Shown here: in pieces, positions 23,027 to 36,000 of the stretch
Position numbering within the stretch: position 1 is the first letter of the stretch
Layout of the letters: each line of letters begins with the position of its first letter
NCBI GenBank assembly: GCA_964016985.1
Contig: OZ024821.1
Span: forward strand, 12,636,620-12,700,619
Source: Anodontia alba
Taxonomy: Eukaryota > Mollusca > Bivalvia > Lucinida > Lucinidae
Direction: 5' to 3'
DNA length: 64,000 nt
The notes under the pieces: model-generated
The model's input: only the letters and a program-made list of their open reading frames with translations
Database searches by the model: none
Told to the model about the DNA's origin: nothing
Translations under genes and position numbers: made by a program

Positions 23027-23582
23027 CTCACCTGAGAATTAGCACAATGCCTTAAGGTTCAAGCTTGTTGATAATGTGTGTCTGAGGCTGTCAGACAGAC
23101 AAAATCAGTTGGGTTTGTTGGGAGTTGCTCTCCTAAGTGTTCATACATTGTGTCAAAAGAAGCAGACAGTAAACCCCGGACAAGATCAAATCTGGACATT
23201 TTAGCACTCAAGGGCAAGTAACTCAATTGTACAATATGGCCCAAATTTAAACTCGTCTGAGGTTTTATGCCTTAGTTATCAGCAGGTACAACATTTCCCC
23301 CATTATAAGTCTATGGGAAAATTTTTCATCGCTCAAGGGCGAGTAACTTTAAAGAGAATGATCCGACTTGGCCCAAATTGTAACTTGTCCGAGATTTTAT
23401 GCCTCTCCAGGATACCTGCAAGTTTGAAGGAGTTGCGATTAAAACTGAAGGCGCTACCACCCGGACAACATTTTCCCCATTATAAGTCTATGGGACCTAT
23501 TTGTTGTCATGGTAACCACAGTTTTGAACAAACCTGTTGCTATACTATAAGCTCACCTTGTGAGCCTTCGGCTCAGGTGAGC
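23027..23582. repeat. element framed by GCTCACCTGAG / CTCAGGTGAGC with internal duplication
   Basis: The ends are inverted. The inside has two diverged units containing GCCCAAATT.TAACTCGTCTGAG..TTTTATGCC and CCCCATTATAAGTCTATGG (near 23290 and 23475). It is a mollusc-type dispersed repeat; the ORFs in it are incidental. Confidence 0.6.
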
Positions 23583-24490
23583 TAAAAAGCAGACGACAAA
23601 TGTCGTCTGAAAAGTTAAGGCGCCGTATGCTGTAGTTGTGGTAAGGATTAAGAATCGATAGAAGAACGTGCGCTTAGGCGTAAAAAAATAGCTGTGTTTC
23701 TACTAACATGCTGAAAAAAAAAATGATCGGTAGGCAGGAGAAACTTTTTTTTTATTTTTCTGTTTTTTCACCAGAAAACTGTAGTTGTACGAAAATACAA
23801 TTATTTTGTTGAGGGTCGGTGCTTTACTTTTTATTTTGTATTTTACTGATAAAAAATAGCAGAGTCGGGTGTTTGAAACAGGGTCGTTCAGTATTTTTTA
23901 CGCCTTATTTTTATGCAGCAATATTCGATTGGTATGGCAGACTCCTTGCAGTACTTTGTTGTTGTTGTTGTTTTCTTTCTTTCTTTCTTTTTGTTTTTAT
24001 CCTGCCAAGATTATTTGAAGCCCTCTATGGATTCGGTTGATAAATTGCATTTACCCTTAAAGCGTCAATCGTAACTATCTTGATTTTTTTAGAGAAAATA
24101 AGGCTTGTCATTTCATGTGAATTGGCAATTCTTATTTTCTCTGAAAAAATAAATAAATAAAATAATATAAAAGATGAAAAAAAAAATTGTCGTGCAATAG
24201 TTTTGCTTAGCGCTTTTAAGGTTTAAACGGTCCGAATATTTCCCGTGACAATGTTACTGTTGATTTGCAATGTAAGCGAGTCTCTCCAAACAGAAAACAT
24301 TATGACAAACGCGACCAGTGTAGACCCAGATCAGCCTTCCCACACGCGTAGTCTGGTCGGCATCTACGATGTTCGCTCACATAATGTTTAAGGGCCGTTT
24401 ATTCTATTATTGACAGGCGTAGGCGCTGATCAGACTGTGCTGTGTGATCCGAGTCTCTGCTTGTCACATATCTCATAAGGTTGTTTCCTG
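23583..24490. other. gene-free stretch of foldback remnants
   Basis: More GTCGTCTG / TGCTTAGCGCTTTTAAGG pieces (23585-23650, 24045-24230) and a TAGACCCAGATCAG-type hairpin remnant at about 24315-24440. (TTG)n(TTTC)n lies at 23956-23990. Confidence 0.5.
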
Positions 24491-26220
24491 TTTGGAGAGG
24501 CAAAAGTTTAAATTGATATTTTCCATAATTTAGTATTAGACTCCTGGCGAGATAGCGATCACCTCCCCAACCCTAAGGAATTTTGGAGAAATGTCCTATC
24601 TTAAAGAGCAATGTTTTCTGTTTAAAATACGTATAAGTTGTTTGCACCCTGTATCTGGTGACCTTTGCGTGTAACAGTCTGTTACGTACGTTACCCCGAC
24701 TAGATTCAATGAAAGAAGAGTCAAAGTTTGTGACCTAAGAAGAGAAATTTAAATGTAATAAATATGCGTATGTTCTGAAAGTATGTTAGCTAAAACAGAC
24801 AATCTTCATATGGCAAACCTCAGTCTCCCAAAATGTAACGGACGTTACCTATAAATAGATTTTTCTCCAAAAATCGCAAACTTACTCAACATCTTCAGAT
24901 TTTAAGCCTTCTTTGGACAGCATTTAAAGTTTAATGTAATTGCAGTTCATAGATGTTTTAATGTTCTTTCAGATAAAATAAATTCATAATGCTGTTTGCT
25001 ATAGTATGGTCGTAGTATTCTGTTAATCAAGTTCACAACCAGTTGTAAACAACAAAGAGAAGAAGATGTTTTCGCAACAGAATTGCTCATAAATCCATCA
25101 AAGTCATTTTGTTTGTGTTTAATTTTAGCTGCACCTATAAATATGACCGGAATGCAAAACGAAATGTTATAAATTTGTTTGCGCATTTTACAAAACGTCT
25201 GACGCAAGGTGACGCTTGTAATAAAAAAAAAACAGTCGGTTGCTAAATCTTGGTTATAGGCGTTTATGTCTGAGGAAAATCTGCAAAATCATGCCATTTT
25301 AAATATTTTTTGTTCTTGGCTACAATTTCAAGCATTTTTATTTTTTTTTTTATTCATTTCGGTAGCGTATCAATGATGTAATGCAACAGCCTTAAATCTT
25401 ATGCCAAACAATCTCGAAATGGATTATTTCGCAATGTACATATATAAAACCGTTAAAACAAAACAAAATTGAAAAACAGCAAATATTTTGTTTATGACCG
25501 TTTTAGAATGAATTATTTATCGAGCAGAATTAGGTTTAAATCATTCTGTATTATCTTTGCAATATGTAACATAAGTAACGAATATAACACACGTTACAGT
25601 GATTTTCTTTTATTGGCATATTACTGAATTCCCAAAAAAAAAATGTTTAGTTCAGTCATCACTTATGACGAAAACTTCAAAGACAAAAAAATTCCATGTG
25701 TGAAACAGTGTTACGTGCGTGACACGTATTACTAAATACACTCCCACAAACAATATTTAAGTACTGAAATGCTGATTATTTCATTCACGTAAACTGCTTG
25801 GTAAGCAGTACTGCAGTCATTTTGAAACGCCTGCCTGATAAGAGGACAAGAAACGGGAACGGTTGGAAACTTAAAAAAAAAGTATAATTATTTGAAGAAT
25901 ATTTAGTTTTGTCGAAACCCATACTTTACGATGAAGAACTAGAAATTTAAATTAAAACTTCACATTGGTTACAAGAGAGTAAAAGATTTCACATTGGTTA
26001 CAAGAGAGTAATTTAATCTCCCGTTACAGTGTTATATCAACAATTACACAGTGGTAGTTCATTTTATTTGATGCTTTACAGGTAAGCATTTAATATAGTG
26101 CATGCAAGTGACATTACTAGCTTACCTCATTTTGAAAATTTATTGATACTTTTTTTTTCTTATTGACGTGTTATTGACAGCTTAACAGTCCTACCAAGTT
26201 TCTGTAAAACCCACTTTTTG
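24491..26220. other. gene-free stretch with recurrent GTTACGTACGTTAC-like words
   Basis: The words GTTACGTACGTTAC, AACGGACGTTACC, CACACGTTACAG and GTTACGTGCGTGACAC occur from 24680 to 25730. TTCACATTGGTTACAAGAGA is directly duplicated at about 25961 and 25988. The 86-aa minus ORF at 24947-25207 has no recognisable domain. Confidence 0.45.
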
Positions 26221-26221
26221 T

Positions 26222-26887
26222 TACGTAAGAGGGCGTGTCAATAAATAACCAGCCTATCCCATTTCCAATGGACCGAGACGGTCATGATTTTCATGCTTTG
26301 TTTCAATATATGATTTATACATGGGTACAAAATTACATGCGCATCGAGTCATTCTTTAATAAGATATTAAAGGTCAAACATGGCTAGTGATGCAAAGGCA
26401 TGCTTTTCATCTAAAGTTGAGTACCGTGCTGTAATTCGGTACTTGTATTTAAAAGGTAAAACAGGCAAGGAAATACACGGCGAGTTAGCCGATGTTTGTG
26501 TCTTCTGCACCATCTTATGCTCAGGTTGAATTCTGGGTAGGGGAATTCAAACGCGTCAGAAAGTCTTTAGATGAAGCCAGGTCTGGACGCCCACTGGATG
26601 CCACCGACAAAGAAATCTGTAAGAAAGTTCGGGATCTGGTATACTCTGATAGGTGAATTCAGGTGGAAGAAATAGCGCAGGCATTAGGCATTTCACATGG
26701 TAGTGTTTCAACAATCTTACCTGATCGTTTAGGTATGCGCAAGCCAGCAGCCCGTTGGGTCCCCAGATCCCTTAGCGATGAGCAAATGGCAAACAGAGCA
26801 TCAGTATGCAGTGCCATGTTGAAGCGTTTTAGGTCAAAAGATGATTTTTCTTTTGCGTCTGGTGACTGTAGATGAGACTTGGGTTTA
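26222..26887 (+). pseudogene. truncated mariner (5' half)
   Basis: After an end-like sequence (ACGTAAGAGGGCGTGTCAAT), ATG near 26380 starts MASDAKACFSSKVEYRAVIR. Frames shifted by one then give QVEFWVGEFKRVRKSLDEAR, SGRPLDATDKEICKKVRDLV, a stop at 26654, then EEIAQALGISHGSVSTIL and RKPAARWVPRSLSDEQM. The copy stops just after the first catalytic block VDETW at about 26880, where AT-rich repeat begins. The helix-turn-helix half is therefore present but the catalytic core is gone. It is a different mariner lineage from the one at 17.1 kb, judged by sequence. Confidence 0.8.
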
Positions 26888-27300
26888 AATAAATAAAATA
26901 AAAATATTTTAATGCGTGATCTAAAGACTTGTGACGTATGAGTTTTCTTATTTTTCCTGGAAAATAGGGTTTTTTGGATTTCCGGCATGCAATTTGCATG
27001 AAATGTCCAAACCTATTTCCTTGGAAATAAAACGATAAATATCAATCTGTCGTCTGCTGAATACATAAAGGAAGTGGTGACACGTATCTTCAAGTTTATA
27101 CAAGTCGTAACTCAAAAGTCACAAGTCATAACTCAAACGTCACAAGTCATAGCTCAAAGCTATGGAAGCCGATGGAGGACATTTTGACTTGCGACTAAAG
27201 ACTTATGAGTTTTGAGCTATGACTTGTGACTTTTGAGTTATGACTCTGTTTCTTTGTCCGTCGACAAAAGTGACGATAAAGTACCAACAGCTGTATCTAA
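26888..27300. repeat. compound inverted repeat with ACTCAAAAGTCACAAGTC minirepeats, left part
   Basis: 26950-27055 is inverted at 27645-27755 (GGAAATCC..CATGCAATTTGCATG.AAATGTC). 27097-27250 is a palindromic run of 21-bp units (core ACTCAAAAGTCACAAGTC) around GGAAGCCGATGGAGGAC. Confidence 0.7.
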
Positions 27301-27637
27301 CATTTTATTTCATCACCAACCGTTATATGGTATGTTAGGACGTATAGATTAATTTGCTGAAATTGGTAGTTAGTCTCCCAATGAAGATTATATTGACAAA
27401 TAAACCGAGAAATTACTTCTGATATGAATGGAGGTTGCTTAAAAAACATTTTCAGGACCTCCATCCTGATCAGGAAATTTGGTCAATATTCCGAAATGGT
27501 TGATACTATCTCCAATTGAAATTGTTTACTCTGTAGATGTTTAGATAAAGCTATATTATGTATTTTCATATGACTCTCTTGCTGTATACTTTGTATACCA
27601 GAGAATAATAAAATTTTGACTTGACTTGACTTGACTT
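27301..27637 (+). mobile_element. probable LINE 3' tail ending in (TTGAC)n
   Basis: The end is GAGAATAATAAAATTTTGACT followed by repeated TTGAC (about 27613-27637). This tail form is typical of CR1-type LINE 3' ends. No coding sequence is left. It sits within the inverted repeat pair 26950/27755. Confidence 0.4.
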
Positions 27638-29100
<1,463 letters not shown>

Positions 29101-29310
29101 AATAAATGTAAAAAAGATTGCCTTTGGAAACAAAGAACACACAACAGATAAGAAAATGGGAGTCTCGGTTTTATTGAGACTCTTCACAAGCAGTAATGGT
29201 TTGCAACATTGGGTAGCAAGATGGGTACCAGTGCCCCCTTTCCACACCCTGTCAGCAGCATAATCCATGATTCTTCGTCGGGAATGCCTGAATGCAAACA
29301 TTGCATGCAA
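29101..29310 (-). mobile_element. fragment related to the Penelope-like 3' region
   Basis: The minus strand carries the GAGACTC-loop-GAGTCTC hairpin (29160-29182) preceded by AAACCATTACTGC..GTGAA and followed by TGTGTTCTTTGTTTCC. Both flanks resemble 10640-10740. There is no RT coding. The assignment is tentative. Confidence 0.4.
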
Positions 29311-29318
29311 ACATTGTA

Positions 29319-29432
29319 CATTATTATTATTATTATTATTGATGTTATTCGTGTTGGTGTTATTATTATTATTGTTATAATTATTATTATTATTATTATT
29401 ATTATTATTGTTGTTGTTGTTGTTGTTATTTA
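29319..29432. repeat. (ATT)n / (GTT)n microsatellite
   Basis: Nearly pure ATT repeats with interruptions, ending in GTT repeats. Poly-Asn ORFs arise from it. Confidence 0.9.
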
Positions 29433-29759
29433 ATGATAAAAGTACTACTTCAGCACATTTCTTCTCTGTGATAATACATACGAGGTACATGGACGAATAG
29501 TTTACGTGTGTTAATGGTGTAACATTGTTAATTTAAATCAACTACGTACCAATCGATATAGTAACCATTATTATCCATGACTGCGGTGCTATGCTGCAGG
29601 TTGTAGATTCGAGTCTCGCTCAGACCATCAACTAAAAATCTCTGTTCACCCAGCAGTGAATGTGTCCCCTTCTGGGAAAACTAAGGCAGAGAAAGGGGAG
29701 AATTGGGTCCGCCTTTTTGTTAACCCATTGTAGTCTGGAGACCCCTAAAAGGGTAATTG
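29433..29759. other. gene-free stretch
   Basis: A tRNA-like B-box word (AGATTCGAGTCTCG) at about 29606 hints at a SINE remnant. Nothing else seen. Confidence 0.4.
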
Positions 29760-29826
29760 GCAAACAGTGCAGACCCAGATCAGACGCCGCAGAATGCGGC
29801 GTCTGATCAGGGTCTCCACTGTTTGC
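29760..29826. repeat. palindromic GACCCAGATCAGACGCC element
   Basis: GCAAACAGTG.AGACCC.GATCAGACGCCGC, loop AGAAT, then the inverted arm. Two or three mismatches. It is the cleanest copy of a family with other copies or halves near 22900, 24315, 30736, 32860, 42895, 58900 and 60660. Confidence 0.85.
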
Positions 29827-30104
29827 AAATAGTTAAGCCATTTTTCTCTAGGAATATTTAAGTCTCATAGCCGGACATACCTAAAACTGAAATTTGACTC
29901 TTCCACTGAAGAGTGTGGGTGTGTTTATTCAGTCTACAATGGTTACAATGGGTTAAGCCAAACAGAACCAATATGTGATGTCTTGCCATATAGCTCCAGA
30001 TAAGGTGATATCTGAAGTGATGATTCGGTACCATTTTGTTACTTTCGGCACCAAAAAACATGTTTTGGTTCAAAATGAACAAAATTATCTTCTGATCTAG
30101 ACGG

Positions 30105-30405
30105 GGTTCCATAGCACAGTCGGTAGCGCGTCTGAATGCAGATCCAGGGGTCGCAAGTTCGAATCCGAGCTCGGATACATAACTTTGTACGGTCATTCTC
30201 TTTCCCTCTTTCCACTCCTCATCTTCTTCCCCCACCTTCAGCTCATTTAAGAAGAAGGGCAGCTGTCAGTTACTGGTGAAAGTATGTGCACAACTGGTTA
30301 ACCGCTTAGATGACTTAACCTGCCAAGAGAAAGTGTGAGTAGGTTAACTGACCGGCTCGACATGATCTTAACAGTATTGAGTGGGCCGTAAAACTCAAGT
30401 TAAAA
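30105..30405 (+). mobile_element. tRNA-derived SINE
   Basis: TAGCACAGTCGGTAGCGCG (A box) and CAAGTTCGAATCCGAGC (B box) form a pol III promoter. A conserved body follows with ACGGTCATTCTCT, GAAGGGCAGCTGTCAG and GTGCACAACTGGTTAACCGC, then a tail GACCGGCTCGACATGATC...GTTAAAAAATAA. The same body is found at 34105-34310 (minus), 43110-43300 (plus) and 52825-52960 (minus). Confidence 0.8.
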
Positions 30406-32087
30406 AATAATCTGATCTAGAGTTACGCTTTGTATTCTTACAATGCTGTAATGGATGCGGGAAAACAATGAAAGCATAATTTTAGACCGGACCTCTTAAC
30501 CCATTTATGCCAAGTGGACATTCCTATCTTAACTTTTGGACAGGTTGATTTCCAATAAAACGGGTGTGCGTGTACTTTTGATTATAAGCTTGTTTTATAG
30601 AAATTCCTGTACTTAATGATCAGACTGTAACGTCTGACCTGGGTCTACGCTGAGTCAATGTCTCTTTTATGGGACGCTGACATATATGGGTTAATATGTA
30701 TTCGGTATTTAGCATCAGTATTCGGACAGACCTAAGCGAACAGTGTAGACCCAGATCAGATACTGCAGAAAGCGGCATCTGATCAGGGACTGTCACTGTT
30801 TGCCACTCATTTAGCAATTTAAAAAAACATAAACTTATTAAGTAAATAATCGTCTTGCCATTTGACCGAATGTTTGGGTTAAATCCTAAGTTAAATCACT
30901 GAGTGGGTTAAATATGGTACGACTAATACCGGGCCATGTAGATGAACAAAGAAAAAAACAAAATCAGGAAACTACTGTATTGCAAGAGCTCTGACTTTTA
31001 TCAATGCTATCTTGAAACTAATTTTAATCGACTAGCTCAGAAGCCCGGGATCAGAAGCACGTGCTCAGTCTTGGACGTCTACAACTGTATAGAATGTGCA
31101 AACTGCGAGCGACAGCCAAACTGCTGGATGATCTTTTACACGAACCTTAGATGGGTAAGAAGTTCCGACAGAAGAGCCATATAAATATTTCGACCAATCA
31201 TTGCAGCTTACTGTGTGTCTTTTTGCACCAAGGTCGCTTTGCTATGCTTATGCACAGACTGTAAGCGGATCTCTCAATACTGTTCACAGGAAAATAAATA
31301 TAAATAAAAGTATTAAAATGTTCGACTGATAAATATTGCGATCGTTTATCGCTGTTCACTTAATAGGAGAGCCAAATGTTTTGAAATATGTGTTCACGGC
31401 TTGCATCCCCGCCTAATAAGCGTTTCCAATACTATAAAATTCACTGCTTAAGACCGCAAAAACCATAGTCGGATTAATCGAGCCCCTCAGCTATTTTGAT
31501 CTCACCGCACCCCCCCCCCCCCCCCCGACACACACACACACCTCCCTTTAAATAACCCTGGATCTGCCCTTCATCGTTTTATGAATCTACCAGTGATGTT
31601 ATTGCAATGCAACACGTGAAATATATATCTATATATCTTGGTAACATAAGTTTTTTAAAGTTGATTTTGAATACACATTTAAATTTAGACATTAAATGTA
31701 AGAAATTCTGTAAAAGGCTTTCAGTTCCGCTTTCTGAACTTAAAATCTTATCTCGAAAGGAGATTTTCAATTATTTTTTATTTAGTTTTTAGTACAGCTT
31801 TATTCCAATAAACTGACCTGTGTCTTGCATTTTAACCCATCTATGTCGAATGCACTCTACTACCTTCACTCTTCGGATCGGTCCATTTCCAGTTAGTTTT
31901 TATTAAAACTATGTTTTATAGAAATTCCTGCGTTTTACAGCGTCTGATCTGGGTCTTCTGAAGTCCCTGTTTGCCAATGTCCCTTTTATGGGACTCTAGG
32001 CATAAATAGGTTAATATTTTAGAAATACATTTAAATTTAATTAAATCTGTTTTAATAATTAAATAAACACGTGAAACGATAATACCC
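30406..32087. other. gene-free stretch with hairpins
   Basis: GACCCAGATCAGA hairpin at 30736-30796 and halves at about 30625 and 31940. C tract and (CA)n at 31509-31541. The 80-aa plus ORF at 30942-31184 has no domain I recognise. Confidence 0.5.
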
Positions 32088-32358
32088 CGCCACTATCAAG
32101 TGGTTCGGGCAGATACAGCCCTGTCAAAATTGACGAAATTTGCCCATCAGCCCCAAGCGAGATCACCACAATATCCATGCGCATACCAAGTTTGGTGAAA
32201 ATCCATTAATATTTACCCAGGTTATCGTCTGGAAATGAAAATATGGACGGACGGGTGTACGACAGACGGACAGACGAAAGACGGACGGACAAATGGACGG
32301 ACACGGACGACCAGTGTGAACTATAATACCCCGCCTCTATCGTGAGGCGGGCTATAAA
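32088..32358. repeat. element framed by ATACCCCGCC / GGCGGGCTATA
   Basis: AATACCCCGCCACTAT at the left end; TATAATACCCCGCC and then CGTGAGGCGGGCTATA at the right. Inside are CAAGTTTGGTGAAAATCCAT and a GGACGGAC-rich stretch. This is a widespread invertebrate dispersed repeat type. Confidence 0.65.
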
Positions 32359-32501
32359 AACCTATATCTTGAAATATAAAAATCTAAACATTCATTATTG
32401 ATAGGATATTATCTAGTCTGATCAAAATTTTCACCATACAATAAAATTCTTTGGGTTAAAATAAGATAAAAAAAAATCTTAAGGTAAAAATAGCTTTTAT
32501 A

Positions 32502-32540
<39 letters not shown>

Positions 32541-33264
32541 AAAATCAACTTAAAATACATGTATAAGCACAAATTACTGCGAATATGAATGAATATGACT
32601 TTTGAACAAATAGGAATACAGTTTTCAACATTTTTGTCATTACAACAATATCTTCAATTTGAACTATTTTAAAAAATGAAGAGATATGGCACCTTTAAAG
32701 CCTGGCTCTAAGTTGATGTCCGAAACGGATAGTCCACCGGCATAGTGGCTTGAATGTCACACAAATTTATGTTGTCAAGGGGCGGGCCTAGGATGATTTC
32801 TGACGGGATCGATTTGATCAAATTACTGTACGTACTCTACGTATTCGGACAGACCTGAATAAACAGTGTAGACCCAGATCAAACGCCACAGAACCTTTCC
32901 ACACATAACCACGTATCTGAATGGACGCTTTTATCAGACTTTTGACGTAAATCATTTCGCAAAGAGCTTCTTTCAAACAAACTATACTAACAAATGGTAA
33001 ATCATTTTAAGTGCAAGGTCCGTAATTCCTAGTACTAATACTTCGCATACTGGGCAAATCCAGCAGATGTCAGTGAAATGGATTAATATTTTAGAAATAT
33101 TTTTCAGTTTAATAGTTTAAAGTGCAAAACCCTATTTCCTGGCAAACGCCATTACATTGTCATTTAATGGATTTGTTCAGAGAGTGCAAAACATCACGAA
33201 AACACGCCTATATAATTTTGACCCCATTAAACCCCACTTTTATATAGTAAAACTGGAGTTTACA
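32359..33264. other. gene-free stretch
   Basis: Long T tract at 32505-32538. A GTAGACCCAGATCA half-hairpin preceded by ACGTATTCGGACAGACCTG at about 32836-32885, inverted at 58890-58950. Confidence 0.5.
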
Positions 33265-33317
33265 GGGGTAATCGTTAGAACCGCCTCGGCGAGGCGAGGC
33301 GGTTCTAACGAGTACCC
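33265..33317. repeat. 23-bp-arm hairpin
   Basis: GGGTAATCGTTAGAACCGCC is inverted as GGCGGTTCTAACGAGTACCC. Same family as 20934-21009. Confidence 0.8.
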
Positions 33318-33460
33318 ACAATCTATGAATTTAGCAGAAATATGAAAAAATATCAGAATTTTTTATCAGAAAAGTTTCCTTTTTTGGTTGTAAAATTTTC
33401 AATATATTTGAATAGGCGTGTTTTTGTAATGATTAAAATTCAGTTCGGCCGCCGGCTGAT

Positions 33461-33757
33461 TGATTGTGTTGGGGTTTAACGACACGTCAACCCATGAGGG
33501 TCATTTTGTGTCGTCTCCCAGAGAAAGGGAGAAAAGAGATAGAAGAGAGAGTAGAGGAGATAAAAGAGAGGGACAGGGAAGAAAGAGGAACAGGAATGAA
33601 AGTGAAGAAACAGAAGAAATAAAAACATTCCCCCTCTACCCTTACCCACTACAAGGATAGCAGGCCTTGCCCAACTGTAAGCCAATATCAGTTGGACGCC
33701 CTAGTGATGTAAGATACACAGCACCTTCGCACCACCCGACCACCCCCCCCCCCCCCC
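33461..33757. mobile_element. short retroposon with 12-bp target-site duplication
   Basis: CCGCCGGCTGAT at 33449-33460 is repeated exactly at 33758-33769. The 297-bp insert starts TGATTGTGTTGGGGTTTAAC, a sequence type common in molluscs, has a purine-rich centre and ends in an ~18-base C tract. If it is a retroposon its tail is unusual. Pol III boxes are not evident. Confidence 0.6.
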
Positions 33758-34104
33758 CCGCCGGCTGATAAAAAGGCCCTTAGGGCATATACAAATGCAG
33801 CCACGCGTCGGGTCAAGATCTTCGCTAGTAGTTCGATATCTTCAACAAGATCTTTATATTGTGTAGGCGAACAGGGAAGATCCTGGCAAGACTGTGCGGA
33901 TGCGCAGGCTTGTCTGGATCTTTGCTGTGCATATATTTTAAGGTCCCTGTTATGAGGTATTACTGTATCACGGAGAAAGAGATAATGAACTATATGTGCA
34001 GAATGCAAAGAATAATGATCTCTATGTTTTCTGACAGCCAATTAAGTCAATCCAATGGTAATATATCGAGGGCGGTCAGTTTATCTAACTACACTTTTAC
34101 TGGG

Positions 34105-34310
34105 CAGGATTAATCCTCTAAGCGGTTAACCAGTATTGTGCACATTCTGACAACTGCCCTTCTTGAATCAGCGGAAGGGAGAGAATGATGGTAGAAAATA
34201 TTTCATGATCAATCTCCATTAAAGAATGTTGCCGGCCCGGTAGGGGTCGAACCCGCAACCTCCTTATCACCAGCTGGACGTGCATCCAACTGAGCCACCG
34301 AGGCCGCCGT
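34105..34310 (-). mobile_element. tRNA-derived SINE
   Basis: Reverse complement: CCTCGGTGGCTCAGTTGGAT (A box) and TTGCGGGTTCGACCCCTAC (B box), then the body TTCAAGAAGGGCAGTTGTCAG and GGTTAACCGCTTAGAGGA. It is not a functional tRNA: the acceptor ends pair only partly and run straight into the SINE body. Confidence 0.78.
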
Positions 34311-34721
34311 TGCCATAAGACAGTAAGACATAAAATAATAGAATGTGACATAATGTAGCAACTTTCATTTATTCGTGTTTTTTTTTTTTTCCTCTCTCTT
34401 TTGTTTTAGTAGGCTTCAATTTATTTTCCAGTAATGGAAAGGATGAACTAATATAAGAAATACTTCAGCATTTTTATCTCACTGTCTGTATAGCTCGGTA
34501 TATCAGGTAAGTATTTTTATATTTTTCCACAGAAGACTATGTTGCCAGTACTCATTAGAAACGCCTCGACGGGTAACCGCAAGAAGAAGTGCTTCAAATG
34601 TGTACCCATAACATATGCTTTTGTGGATATCAAAAGACTTTTTGGTTGACAAAAATAAAAAAAATCCCGCTTTATCTGGACCTGTGTATAGGGTAACAAA
34701 GCAAAAAAAAAAAAAGAAAAA

Positions 34722-34799
<78 letters not shown>

Positions 34800-35510
34800 T
34801 GTGTGTGTCTGTGTCTGTGTGTGTGTGTATAAAATAAATGAAAAAAAAAAAAATAAAAAAAATAAAAATAAGAAAAATAAAAAAAATGGACATGTTTAGT
34901 CTGTTCACGGTATGTGTAATTCGTTTATGCTCAACATCCGGTAACTGTTGCATGTCTTGAGCAGACAGCAACCCCGGCCGGGCAAGCACAGTTTAAATGT
35001 GACATCAGAATCTTTGTCTTCCATTGTTGCACTCTACAGTATGCAGTGATTCTGTAAACGGCTAGTAGAGACCCTAACCAGACTGCACAGATGTGGAAGA
35101 TAGTCTGTGCCTTCGCAATCTGCATATGCCATAAGCCTCGCTGTGGTCCATATATTGTTTCGCTGGTATCATATATATGCATATAACCATGTTCTTTGTT
35201 TTATGTCTTCCGTGTTTATTTTAAGATTAGAAAATAACGGTCAATCTATGACGCCATAATATACTTGAGATAGCTGCCATATGACCTTGACAATACGATA
35301 GTTTAAAATTAACAGCAAAATACAAAAATTCCAAAATCCATCAAGGTGAATCAATGAACTTTTAATAAAACGTTAAGTACTTTTCTTTCTATTTATTCAT
35401 TGCTGGATCTGTTATAGTAGTTTGTTTTCAGAAAATTTCACCCCCCACTCACCCCCACCCCCTCACACATGCGCGCGCGCACGTGTAATCTAATAGATTG
35501 GTAATAGCGC

Positions 35511-35605
<95 letters not shown>

Positions 35606-36000
35606 GAGTATATATATATTAAAAAAATGGAACATGTATAGCTGCATTGCTGTTACAAGGAAATTAAATTTCTTATTCCTACTATTATAAATCAACAACA
35701 ACGACAACAACAATAATAAAAATGAACCGACTTATAATCTAATTTTCATTTCGATACAGAGCAAAAATCATATTCTGATTCCTTTTGCAAACTGAAATGC
35801 AACTGTCGGAGGTAATTCGTATGGGTAAACCAGATGCATGTAACAGCCAATTAAGTACCAATTAAACTCTGTGATTCTTATTTTATTTTGAACATTAAAA
35901 AAAAGGAATTAGTATCTGATAATTTTGCAATGAATATTTTGTTCGTGGTTATTCATTTACGCAAAGGAAATCCCTAGCCCTATATTTAAACGAATTAAAA
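34311..36000. other. gene-free stretch with long (TA)n tracts
   Basis: (TA)n(TG)n at 34726-34830; (TA)n at 35512-35626; a decayed TACTCATTAGAAACGCCTC hairpin at 34545-34618. No gene seen. Confidence 0.6.

Noticed and set aside
34235..34310. Functional tRNA gene on the minus strand
   Set aside because: A and B boxes are present, but the acceptor stem is imperfect and the sequence runs directly into a SINE body shared with 30105-30405.
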